A stretch of 64,000 bases of DNA, from positions 1-64,000 of the forward strand of contig CP030885.1 in assembly GCA_006969625.1 (NCBI GenBank), read 5' to 3'. The notes under the pieces were generated by a model. That model was not told where the DNA came from. It searched no databases and saw only the letters and a program-made list of their open reading frames with translations. The position numbers were made by a program, and so were the translations under genes. The stretch's first letter is position 1; each line of letters opens with the position of its first letter. This stretch comes from Rhodospirillaceae bacterium. GTDB lineage: Bacteria > Pseudomonadota > Alphaproteobacteria > Kiloniellales > DSM-21159. Shown in pieces: positions 35,820-45,984 of the stretch.

Positions 35820-36428
35820 GTGCGTGCGTATTTGGCAGGACCCGACGTTTTTTTGCCGAACGCTCGCCGTGTCGGCGAAGCAAAACGACAGTTTTGCCAG
35901 AGTCATGGCCTTGATGCTTATTTTCCTCTGGATAGCGAGATAGATATAGATGCCTATTCAGGCATAGAAGCGGCTCGCCGAATATTTCTAGATAATATAA
36001 ATTTATTGGAGGATTCTGATATTGTGCTCGCAAATGTGACGCCGTTTCGGGGGTACAGCGCAGACATCGGAACGGTTTTCGAGATTGCGTACGCAATTGC
36101 AAAATCCAAGAAAGTCTTTGCCTATTCTTCGGAGGAAAGAGAGTATAGTCAAAGACTAGGTGCTCAGCGAAATAGCTTCATGATGGATAGAGAAGGATCC
36201 GGGGGCTATATAAGGGATGTGAACGGAATGCTTGTTGAGGATTTTGGTTTATTGGATAATTTGATGCTTGCTGTCCCCTTACAGAATGAGGCGGGTAGAA
36301 TTTTCGTTCGTCCTGCGGTGAAAGCCAATGCACAAGAACGCGTCGTCGCTTTCGATGCCTTTAGAGACTGTGTCGTATACGTTTCGACACTTTATCGAGA
36401 TAGTGAACAGAAAGCTGGAGCCGTATAG
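35820..36428 (+). CDS. Nucleoside 2-deoxyribosyltransferase
   Basis: 202 residues from a GTG preceded by AGGAGG at ideal spacing; the frame is open further up to 35718. The enzyme family swaps or hydrolyses the base of 2'-deoxynucleosides. Marks present are RAYLAGPDVFLPNA at the start, FPLDSE, and IVLANVTPFRGYSADIGTVF followed by EIAYA, where the Glu is the nucleophile. Near the end is EDFGLLDNLML with the terminal Asn. All catalytic elements look intact. Base composition is AT-rich like its divergent neighbour. It could be plain nucleoside salvage or part of a nucleotide-based conflict system. Confidence 0.9.
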   Translation: MRAYLAGPDVFLPNARRVGEAKRQFCQSHGLDAYFPLDSEIDIDAYSGIEAARRIFLDNINLLEDSDIVLANVTPFRGYSADIGTVFEIAYAIAKSKKVFAYSSEEREYSQRLGAQRNSFMMDREGSGGYIRDVNGMLVEDFGLLDNLMLAVPLQNEAGRIFVRPAVKANAQERVVAFDAFRDCVVYVSTLYRDSEQKAGAV

Positions 36429-36446
36429 GGAGATGATGCATCACAC

Positions 36447-37730
36447 CTACCGCTCCTTCCCCCGCGCCCGCCGGGCCAACTGGTAGAAGGCGGGGGAGGT
36501 GCGCAGCAGGGCGACAAAGCGGCCGCGGGCGGTGCGCGGCACGCCGGCGCGCCGGAACATGCGGAAGACCACGAAGGCCAGGAACAGCCCGTGCAGGACG
36601 CTGGTGTAGGCGAAGAAGGCCGGCACGCCGAACTAGGCCATGACCTGGCCGGCGGCCAGCGGCCCGACCGAGGCGCCCAGCGCGTACATCAGGATCAGCG
36701 TGGCCGAGAGCTCGACCCGGTCGGCGGCGCCGGCGTGGTCGTTGCCGTGGGCGATCGACAGCGAATAGAGCGGGATGGCGAAGGCGCCGAAGGCGAAGCC
36801 GCCGGCCAGGATCGCGCCGGGCGAGACCGCGCCGCCGGCGGTCAGCCAGAGGCCGGCGGCCGCCGCGCCCAGGGTGGCCAGCATCAGCACCCAGCGCCGG
36901 TCGAGCCGGTCCGACAGCCAGCCGAGCGGCACCTGCAGCAGCGCGCCGCCGGCGATCGCCAGCGACATGAAGAGCGCGACCTGCTCCAGGTCGAGCGCGG
37001 TTTCCTGGGCGTACAGCGGGCCGACGGTGCGGAAGGCGCCGTTGGTCAGGCCGATGGTGATGCAGCCGACGCAGGCGACCGGCGAGAGCGTCCAGATGCG
37101 CGCGACGTCCAGCCGCGGGCTGGCCGGCGGCGCCGGACTGGTCTGGCGCGACAGGCTGATCGGCAGCAGCGCCAGGCAGAAGAAGATCGCCACCACGGCG
37201 AAGATCGCGAAGCCCTCCGCCCCGATCCAGGGCAGCAGGAACTGCCCGCCGGTGACGCAGCCCAGGTCGACGACCCGGTAGATCGCCAGCACCCGGCCGC
37301 GTTCGCCGCTGCCGGCGCGCGCGTTGAGCCAGGATTCCACCACGGTCGCCAGGCCCGCGAAGGCGAAGCCGGTGAGCGCCCGGCTGGCGAGCCAGACCCC
37401 GGGGTCGATGGCCAGCGCCAGGACCAGCGCCGAGACCGCGCCGAGGGCGGCCAGGGCGGCGAAGACCCGGATGTGGCCGGCGCGCAGGATCAGGCCCGGC
37501 GTGACCAGGCAGGCGGCGATGAAGCCGGCGAAGTAGGCGGCGCCGACCAGGCCGACGAGGGAGGCCGAGAAGCCCTCCAGGTTGGCGCGCACCGCCACCA
37601 GCGTGACCAGCAGGCCGTTGCCGGCCAACAGGATCCCCGCCGAGACGATCAGCGGCGCCAGCCCCACCCAGTCGGTGCGGTCGCCGTCGGTCTCGGGCGC
37701 TGGGGCGGAGGGGTCCGCGGGCGAGGACAT
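36447..37730 (-). pseudogene. MFS transporter interrupted by one amber codon
   Basis: The frame starts at 37730 (MSSPADPSAPAPETDG) and encodes eleven membrane helices over 365 residues until TAG at 36633-36635. Continuing in the same frame gives FGVPAFFAYTSVLHGLFLAF, a perfect twelfth helix, then a basic tail (VVFRMFRRAGV...) to a natural TAG at 36447. The gene is therefore complete except for one stop after GPLAAGQVMA. Possible causes are a recent nonsense mutation, a base-call error, or suppression. The family is a 12-helix YcaD-like drug or metabolite transporter. GC content is normal, so it belongs to the host. Confidence 0.85.
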
Positions 37731-37899
37731 GAGGCTGCGGCTAGCTCGAGAAGACGGTAGCAGTGTCGCCGCTAGTTATGCTTTAGGCTAGCCGGCGGGC
37801 GCTGGTTTTCACTCTGAACCCGCCTGTCGGCACATACTCTGATGTGTGCAATAAACTCGAATTATAAACATGGTTTGATGCATTAAGCATTGCAGCCGT

Positions 37900-38403
37900 C
37901 TAAAGCGCGGTAGTTTTTATTAAATTTATAAAGTCTCGCCCCTTTTGAGTTATGGTAAGCGCATTTGGGCTGGCTTGCATAGGGCCGAGAAAAATACCTC
38001 CTCTTTGGTTGTGAATCTCGACAAAACCGGCATCGATGATTCGCTTAATCAATATGTCCATAAAGGGCGGCCAAGGGATGGCTTGCCCCGGTAGGCAGAG
38101 GTTTGCCTCGAACAGAATATCAATTTCGACTTGTGAAAATTTATCGTGGATATACCGAAGATTTATTTTGTACAATCTAAGACTTTTACGATCAATCTCA
38201 CCTCTATCAGCGCGTCGATGGCAATTTGGACAGAGAGCAATCAAGTTTTTGTATTCGTGTTTTTGACACTTCGCCCACGGGACTATGTGGTGTAGTTCAG
38301 TCTCGATATGGCGGCAGGTTGGGATGGCACACCTGTGGCCAGCTTCGACCAATACACGCCGTTTCAAGTCCTCGGGAATTGCTGGACGCTGATTATCGCT
38401 CAA
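37900..38403 (-). CDS. HNH endonuclease, AT-rich
   Basis: 167 residues. The N-terminal half is an HNH nuclease with two zinc knuckles: RCAIPTCRHIETELHHIVPW (Cys-x4-Cys, His-His) and LIALCPNCHRRAD. The C-terminal half (about 95-167) has no nuclease motif and looks like a winged-helix or effector-recognition segment (ILIKRIIDAGFVEIHNQRGG). Similar stand-alone HNH proteins occur in mobile and defence regions. Base composition is AT-rich against its neighbours, suggesting transfer. No methyltransferase or other restriction partner is adjacent. Confidence 0.88.
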   Translation of the reverse strand: MSDNQRPAIPEDLKRRVLVEAGHRCAIPTCRHIETELHHIVPWAKCQKHEYKNLIALCPNCHRRADRGEIDRKSLRLYKINLRYIHDKFSQVEIDILFEANLCLPGQAIPWPPFMDILIKRIIDAGFVEIHNQRGGIFLGPMQASPNALTITQKGRDFINLIKTTAL

Positions 38404-38516
38404 CGTTTGCTTCGCCTAAGCTACGAAAGTGCACAAGAGCACGGAAGCAACTCATGACGCAGGTTATCATAACGCAGATTTGAGTCCGGCCGAGGTTTTC
38501 GGGCCGTCTTTCTCCA

Positions 38517-38553
38517 GCGGGTGGGGGCATCGTCGACGCCGCCCCCAACCCGC
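38517..38553. other. strong GC hairpin downstream of the quinone oxidoreductase gene
   Basis: GCGGGTGGGGGC (38517-38528) pairs with GCCCCCAACCCGC (38541-38553), one bulged base. It lies about 30 bases past the stop of the leftward gene at 38582 and probably ends its transcript. No T-tract follows, so Rho dependence or simple 3'-end protection is possible. Confidence 0.55.
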
Positions 38554-38581
38554 ACTTGGATAAAATGCTGCGCGCAGAGCT

Positions 38582-39556
38582 TTAGACGGTGAGCACCGTG
38601 CTGCCGGTGGTCTTGCGGGCCTCCAGGTCGCGGTGCGCCTGGGCGGCTTCGCTCAGCGGGTAGGTCTGGTTGACCTCGATCTTCACGGCGCCGCTGGTCA
38701 CCGCCTCGAACAGCTCGTTGGCGCTGGCGACCAGGTCAGCGCGCTTGGCCGTGTAGGTCATCAGGGTCGGGCGGGTGACGTAGAGCGAGCCCTTGGCCGA
38801 GAGCACGCCGAGGTTGAGCGGCGGCACCGGGCCGGAGGCGTTGCCGAAGGAGACCATCATGCCGAAGGGGGCCAGGCAGTCGAGCGAGCCGTCCCAGGTG
38901 TCCTGGCCGACCGCGTCGTAGACCACCGGCACGCCGGCGCCCTCGGTGATCTCCTTGACCCGCTCGGCGAAGTTCTCGCGGGTGTAGACGATCGCATGGT
39001 CGCAGCCGTGCGCCTTGGCCAGCTCGGCCTTGGCGTCGCTGCCGACCGTGCCGATCACCGTGGCGCCGAGCTGCTTCAGCCACTGGCAGGCGATCAGGCC
39101 GACGCCGCCGGCCGCGGCGTGGAACAGCACGGTCTCGCCGGCCTTCACCTTGTAGGTGCGGCGGATCAGGTACTGCACCGTCATGCCCTGCAGCATCATC
39201 GCCGCGGCGGTGGTGTCGTCGATCTGCTCGGGCAGCTTGACCACGCGGTCGGCGGGCATCAGCCGCGCCTCGGCGTAGGCGCCGAGCGGCGGCGAGGCGT
39301 AGGCGACCCGGTCGCCCTGCTTCAGGTCGGTGACGCCGGGGCCGACCGCCTCGACCACGCCGGCCGCCTCAAGGCCGATGCCGCTCGGCAGCTCGACCGG
39401 ATAGAGGCCGGTACGGTGGTAGACATCGATGTAGTTGAGGCCGACCGCGGTGTGCCTCAGGCGGACCTGGCCTTCGCCCGGATCGCCGACCTCGACCTGC
39501 TGCCACTCGAGCACCTCGGGCCCGCCGGCCTGCTCGAAACGGATCGCATGTGTCAT
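38582..39556 (-). CDS. qor: NADPH:quinone oxidoreductase (zeta-crystallin type)
   Basis: 324 residues. MDR superfamily member without structural zinc. The start AIRFEQAGGPEVLEWQQVEV, the GLNYIDVYHRTGLY block, GIGLEAAGVVEAVG and the NADPH loop HAAAGGVGLIACQ are typical of QOR1. It reduces quinones by one electron in the cytoplasm. It is a single gene; 71 bp separate it from the upstream dienelactone hydrolase gene on the same strand, so they may share a transcript. Confidence 0.95.
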   Translation of the reverse strand: MTHAIRFEQAGGPEVLEWQQVEVGDPGEGQVRLRHTAVGLNYIDVYHRTGLYPVELPSGIGLEAAGVVEAVGPGVTDLKQGDRVAYASPPLGAYAEARLMPADRVVKLPEQIDDTTAAAMMLQGMTVQYLIRRTYKVKAGETVLFHAAAGGVGLIACQWLKQLGATVIGTVGSDAKAELAKAHGCDHAIVYTRENFAERVKEITEGAGVPVVYDAVGQDTWDGSLDCLAPFGMMVSFGNASGPVPPLNLGVLSAKGSLYVTRPTLMTYTAKRADLVASANELFEAVTSGAVKIEVNQTYPLSEAAQAHRDLEARKTTGSTVLTV

Positions 39557-39627
39557 GAATGGAGTTCCCCTATGTTGCGGTCAAACCATATCTCGACCGC
39601 AATATGTTGCAATTCGATGGTGTTGGC

Positions 39628-40326
39628 TCAGCCGAGGTGCTGGCGGAAGAAGTCGAGCGTGCGCAGGTTCGCGGCCTCGGCCGCCGCGGCGTCGTAGTGG
39701 GCGCCGCCTTGGCGGGCGAAGGCATGGTCGCAGCCTTCGTAGACGTAGGCGGTGACCAGCTCGTGGTCGGCGACCGCCGCCGTGATCTGCTCCTGCGCCT
39801 GCTTCGGGACGAACTGGTCCTCGCTGGCGATGTGCAGCAGCAGCGGCTTGCGCACCGCGCTCAGCTCGCCGAGCAGGCCGTCGAGGCCGACGCCGTAGTA
39901 GCTGACGTTGGCGTCGGCGTCGGAGCGGGTGCCCATCAGGAAGGCCAGCTTGCCGCCCAGGCAGTAGCCGACCGAGCCGGCCTTGCCGGTCGTCGCCTCG
40001 TGCGCGCGCAGGGCCTGCAGGCTCGCCTTCAGGTCCTCGACGCCCTGGTCGACGTCGAACTTGCCCATCAGCTCGAAGGCCTGCTGCCACTCGGCGTCGG
40101 TCTTGTCGGTGAGCTGCACGCCCGGCTGGATGCGCCAGAAGATGTCCGGGCAGGCGGCGATATAGCCTTGGCCGGCGAACCAGTCGCAGATGTCGCGCAT
40201 CACCTGGTTGACGCCGAAGATCTCCTGCATGACCAGCAGCGCCGGCGCCGGGGTGGTCGCCGGCAGGGCGACGTAGGCCGAGAAGCTGCCGGCGCCGTCC
40301 GGCGCGGACATCGTGAGTTCCGCCAT
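39628..40326 (-). CDS. Dienelactone hydrolase family protein
   Basis: 232 residues, alpha/beta-hydrolase fold. The catalytic triad is visible: Cys nucleophile in VGYCLGGKLAF (about 120), Asp in SEDQFVPK (about 170), His in GCDHAFARQ (about 201). The N-terminal VMQEIFGVNQVMRDI holds the substrate Glu. Family members hydrolyse dienelactones in chloroaromatic breakdown, but many are general carboxymethylene-butenolidases. No aromatic catabolic genes are nearby, so the natural substrate is open. Confidence 0.93.
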   Translation of the reverse strand: MAELTMSAPDGAGSFSAYVALPATTPAPALLVMQEIFGVNQVMRDICDWFAGQGYIAACPDIFWRIQPGVQLTDKTDAEWQQAFELMGKFDVDQGVEDLKASLQALRAHEATTGKAGSVGYCLGGKLAFLMGTRSDADANVSYYGVGLDGLLGELSAVRKPLLLHIASEDQFVPKQAQEQITAAVADHELVTAYVYEGCDHAFARQGGAHYDAAAAEAANLRTLDFFRQHLG

Positions 40327-40549
40327 GGTTTCGCCTCCTGTGTTCTTTCGCTGGTGGGGCGCGCGGCGCGGCGCGCCCCGGGCTGCGGACCGAGCGTTTC
40401 GCGCGCCAATCTAGCGGGCGCGCCGGGCCGTGTCATGCGCAGCGCCGCGGCCGGACGGGAGACACTGCCGTGACGCGCCGCGCATGCTGGCGCGTGTCGC
40501 CTGGCAGACGGACCTGACGCCGGACGATCGCCGATCGCAAGCCGGACTC

Positions 40550-40692
40550 AGAGACCGTTTGAGAATGCGCTGTACCGTCCCGCGCCCCCACCCGGCCGCC
40601 CAACGACAGTATCCTGGATGGGTGGCCGGGTGGGGGCGCGGGACGGTACAGAGCCGAGAATGGGCCTCAAGGCCCATTCTCAAACGGTCTCT
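40550..40692. repeat. 143-bp palindromic element, copy 2
   Basis: Same 18-bp arms as the element at 11581 and same loop core ACGACAGTATCCTGGA. The inner stem differs by a paired change (CTGTACCGTCCC/GGGACGGTACAG here, against CTGG...CCAG in copy 1). It starts exactly at the TGA of the leftward ogt gene. The remaining part of the gap 40327-40549 holds no gene that I can see. Confidence 0.92.
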
Positions 40693-41194
40693 CAGAACAG
40701 CGCGGCCTGGCGCTCCGCGGGCAGGGCACCTTCGTGGCGCAGCAGCCAGCGCTTGGTGTCCAGTGCCGTCTCTGGAGCGCTGCCGCCGGAAAAGCCGCCG
40801 AGCCGGCCGCCGCTGGCCAGCACGCGGTGGCAAGGTACGACGATCGGGATCGGGTTGGAGCCGCAGGCGCCGCCGACGGCGCGCGCGACCGAGCCCAGCT
40901 CGGCGGCGATCTCGCCGTAGCTGCGCGTCGCGCCGTAGGGGATCGCCGCCATCGCCGCATAGACCTGGCGCTGGAAGCCGGTGCCCGCCGGCGCCAGCGG
41001 CAGATCGAAGGCCGTGAGGTCGCCGGCGAAGTAGGCCTCGAGCTGTCGGGCCGCGGCACGCAGCGGCGGGGCGTCGTCCCGGGCAGCGCAGGTCCCCCAG
41101 GTCAGCCGCACCAGCGCCCCGTCGCGCGCGGCGAGCAGCAGCGGGCCGACCGGGGAGGCCACCTGGGTCCAGGCCGTCGCCCGGTCGCGACCGC

Positions 41195-41198
<4 letters not shown>
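40692..41198 (-). CDS. ogt: Methylated-DNA-[protein]-cysteine S-methyltransferase
   Basis: 168 residues from the ATG at 41198, which overlaps the upstream stop by 4 bases. It removes methyl groups from O6-methylguanine by transfer to its own cysteine. The active-site block [15 protein letters not shown] is intact, preceded by [15 protein letters not shown] and [15 protein letters not shown] (HTH with the Arg finger). The short N-terminal ribonuclease-like domain is of the Ogt type, without an AdaA regulatory part. Translation is coupled to the thioredoxin-domain gene upstream. Confidence 0.95.
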
Positions 41199-43348
<2,150 letters not shown>

Positions 43349-43507
43349 CGGGTGGCCTCCTTTTCCGGCCGGCGGCCGGCTTCGTGTCGGCACGTTGGCA
43401 AGCGGCGCGGACCGCCTCTATATGAAGGTCAGCCGGCGGTGGCCTCAACCCCACGCGGAATAGGGGCGGGCAGGGCAAGACGAGGCCGGGCGAAGCGAGG
43501 CGACGCC

Positions 43508-43798
43508 ATGAAGATCCACATCGACATCGACTGCACGCCGGAGGAGGCGCGCGCCTTCCTCGGCCTGCCCGACCTGCAGCCGATGCAGGCCGCCGTGCTG
43601 GAGCGGATGCAGGCGCGGCTGCTGTCCGCCCTCGACTCGCTGGAGCCGGAGCAGCTCATGCGCGCCTGGATGCAGGGCACGCTGCCGGGGCTGGGCCCGG
43701 AGAGCCTGCAGGGCGCGATGCAGGGCTGGGAGCAGTTGCAGAAGGCCTTCTGGTCGCAGATGAGCGCCGCCGCCGGCCGTGCGCCCGACAAGTCCTGA
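43508..43798 (+). CDS. Small alphaproteobacterial protein (DUF6489-like)
   Basis: 96 residues starting MKIHIDIDCTPEEARAFLGL, a conserved opening of a short alphaproteobacterial family that I recall as DUF6489. The rest is helical (MQARLLSALDSLEPEQLMRA) with many Gln/Trp near the end (GWEQLQKAFWSQMSAAAG). It is acidic, probably cytoplasmic, and of unknown role; it may be a phasin-like surface protein by its helical amphipathic look, but this is speculation. The frame opens far upstream only because it is antisense to the YyaL-type gene. Confidence 0.82.
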   Translation: MKIHIDIDCTPEEARAFLGLPDLQPMQAAVLERMQARLLSALDSLEPEQLMRAWMQGTLPGLGPESLQGAMQGWEQLQKAFWSQMSAAAGRAPDKS

Positions 43799-43837
43799 GA
43801 CTCGTCCCCGAACCCGCCGTCGAAAGGAAAGCCCCGC

Positions 43838-44428
43838 ATGCAGCCGATCATCGACGCCTTGCTGGCCCGCCAGTCGACCAAGGCCGACACCCTCGTCGAA
43901 CCGGCGCCGAGCGACGCCGAGCTGGCCGAGGTCTTCGCGGCGGCGGTGCGGGCGCCCGACCACGGTGCCATCCGCCCCTGGCGCTTCCGCCTGATCCGCG
44001 GGACGGCGCGCGAGGAGCTGGGCCGCGTCTTCGCCGAGGGCCTGAAGCGGCGCAAGCCGGAGGCCACCGCCGAGGAGGTGCAGGCCCTGGCGGCCAAGCC
44101 GCTGCGCAGCCCGCTGATCGTCGCCGTGCTGGCCGAGGTGATGGACAAGCACCCGAAGGTGCCGCCGATCGAGCAGGTGGTGGCGACCGGCATGGCCGCC
44201 CAGAACATGCTGCTGGCGCTCGAGGCGCTGGGCTACGGCGCCGTCTTCCTGTCCGGCCCGCCGACCTACGACCCCTGGGTCAAGCGCGCCTTCGGCCTGG
44301 CGGAGAAGGACGCCATCGTCGGCTTCCTCTATGTCGGCACGCCGGGCCAGGAGCGCCGGCAGAAGAAGCGCCCGGAGGCTGGCGCCTTCGTCGCCGAGTG
44401 GTCGGCGCCGGTCGCCGTCGAGGCCTAG
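43838..44428 (+). CDS. Nitroreductase family protein (YdjA-like)
   Basis: 196 residues, a minimal FMN-dependent nitroreductase. The opening IIDALLARQSTKADTLVEP, the FMN-binding VRAPDHGAIRPWRFRLI, and GMAAQNMLLALEALGYGAVF are typical of the compact YdjA subgroup. The basic PGQERRQKKRPE tail is short. It is likely a homodimer using NAD(P)H; the substrate is unknown. It lies 39 bp after the DUF6489-like gene and 49 bp before mnmE, all in the same direction. Confidence 0.92.
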   Translation: MQPIIDALLARQSTKADTLVEPAPSDAELAEVFAAAVRAPDHGAIRPWRFRLIRGTAREELGRVFAEGLKRRKPEATAEEVQALAAKPLRSPLIVAVLAEVMDKHPKVPPIEQVVATGMAAQNMLLALEALGYGAVFLSGPPTYDPWVKRAFGLAEKDAIVGFLYVGTPGQERRQKKRPEAGAFVAEWSAPVAVEA

Positions 44429-44477
44429 CCTGGGACGTGTCGCCGGCGATAGTGCCGGCCCGGATGCCGTCCGGTCC

Positions 44478-45842
44478 ATGAGCGAAACGATCTTCGCCCT
44501 CTCGAGCGGCGCGGGCCGGGCCGGGGTGGCGGTGCTGCGCCTGTCCGGCCCACAGGCCGGGGCCGCCCTGCGCGCCCTGACCGGGCAGCCGCTGCCGCCG
44601 CCGCGCCGCGCCACCTTGGCCGCCCTGCACGACCCGGACGGCGGCGAGCTGCTCGACCGGGCGCTGGTGCTCTGGTTTCCGGCTCCCGCCAGCTTCACCG
44701 GCGAGAATATGGCCGAGCTGCATTTGCACGGCAGCCGTGCGGTGATCGCCGGCGTGCTCGCCGCCCTGGGCCGTCAGCCCGGCTGTGCGCCGGCCGAGCC
44801 GGGCGCCTTCACCCGCCGCGCCTTCGACGCCGGCAAGCTCGACCTCGCCGAGGTGGAGGGCCTGGCCGACCTGATCGCCGCCGAGACCGCGGCGCAGCGG
44901 CGCCAGGCCCTGCGGCAGCTCGACGGCGGTCTGTCGGTCCGAATCGCCGGCTGGCGCGATCGCCTCGCGCGGCACCTGGCGCACCTGGAGGCGACGCTCG
45001 ACTTCCCCGACGAGGAGCTGCCGAGCGACCTGGACTCGGCCGCGCTTTCCGATATCTCGGTCTTGGCCGAAGAGATGGCGCGAGATCTGGCGTCTGCGGA
45101 CCACGGCGAGCGGCTGCGCGAGGGCCTGGAGGTCGCCATCCTCGGGCCGCCGAACGCCGGCAAGTCGAGCCTGCTGAACGCCCTGGCGCGGCGCGAGGCG
45201 GCCATCGTCGCCGAGACCGCAGGGACCACCCGCGACGTGGTGGAGGTGCGCCTGGATCTTGCCGGTCTGCCGGTGACTCTGGCCGACACGGCCGGGCTGC
45301 GGGCGGCAGAGTCCACGGCGGCCGAGTCCACGGCGGCAGGTCCGTTGGACCCGGTGGAGGCGGAGGGGATCCGCCGCAGCCTGGCACGGGCCGAGGCTGC
45401 CGACCTGAAGCTTCTGGTGTTCGCGGCCGATGCGGCGCCCGACCCCGAGGTTCTGGCGCTGGCCGACGCCGACACGCTGCTCTGCCTGAACAAGATCGAC
45501 CGGCTGGCGGGCGCTGTGCCCACCGCGCTGGCCGGGCGCCCGGCGCTGGCGATTTCGGTGCGCAGCGGGGCTGGCATGGCGAACTTGCTCGAAGCCTTGC
45601 AGGTCGCCTGCGCCGTGCGCCTGGGCGGTGCCGAGGCGGCGCCGGTGCTGACCCGCGCGCGGCACCGGGCGGCCGTGGCCGAAGCGGTGGCGGCGCTGGG
45701 CCGGGTGGGGCAGGCCGGGCTGCCGGAGCTGGCGGCGGAGGAGCTGCGGCTGGCCCTGCGGGCGCTCGGGCGCGTCGTCGGGCGGGTCGATGTCGAAGAC
45801 CTGCTCGATCTGATTTTTCGCGAGTTCTGTATCGGGAAGTAG
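44478..45842 (+). CDS. mnmE: tRNA modification GTPase MnmE
   Basis: 454 residues. With MnmG it makes 5-carboxymethylaminomethyl uridine at the tRNA wobble position. The N-terminal THF-binding domain starts [20 protein letters not shown]. The inserted G domain has G1 [11 protein letters not shown]2 AGTTRD, G3 DTAGLR and G4 NKIDR. The C-terminal FCIGK with the catalytic Cys is intact. Between G3 and G4 there is a small internal duplication ([11 protein letters not shown], 15-nt repeat). In related genomes mnmE usually follows rho directly; here about 9.5 kb lies between. A parS site follows 19 bases after the stop. Confidence 0.97.
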   Translation: MSETIFALSSGAGRAGVAVLRLSGPQAGAALRALTGQPLPPPRRATLAALHDPDGGELLDRALVLWFPAPASFTGENMAELHLHGSRAVIAGVLAALGRQPGCAPAEPGAFTRRAFDAGKLDLAEVEGLADLIAAETAAQRRQALRQLDGGLSVRIAGWRDRLARHLAHLEATLDFPDEELPSDLDSAALSDISVLAEEMARDLASADHGERLREGLEVAILGPPNAGKSSLLNALARREAAIVAETAGTTRDVVEVRLDLAGLPVTLADTAGLRAAESTAAESTAAGPLDPVEAEGIRRSLARAEAADLKLLVFAADAAPDPEVLALADADTLLCLNKIDRLAGAVPTALAGRPALAISVRSGAGMANLLEALQVACAVRLGGAEAAPVLTRARHRAAVAEAVAALGRVGQAGLPELAAEELRLALRALGRVVGRVDVEDLLDLIFREFCIGK

Positions 45843-45860
45843 GTCAGGGGCGATCGGCGC

Positions 45861-45876
45861 TGTTTCACGTGAAACG
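45861..45876. promoter_or_regulatory. parS site 1
   Basis: TGTTTCACGTGAAACG has 15 of 16 bases of the universal parS sequence TGTTTCACGTGAAACA. It lies in the mnmE-mnmG gap, about 4 kb from parB. ParB is expected to load here and spread. Confidence 0.95.
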
Positions 45877-45984
45877 CCGACAGCGCCGACCGGCGCCCGG
45901 TTGTCCGGAAGATCTCATGTCATCCCAGGTGCGCAGGTCCGGGAGCGCTTGATTCTGCCACGCCGCCTCCGCATCTTGGCGGCC

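Noticed and set aside
34975..36102. Long 375-residue form of the AT-rich membrane protein
   Set aside because: The extra 136 residues are antisense to the deoxyribosyltransferase and contain no membrane or family features; the ATG at 35694 fits better.
38226..38483. Plus-strand 85-residue frame over the HNH gene
   Set aside because: Antisense to the zinc-knuckle coding region, without a start signal.
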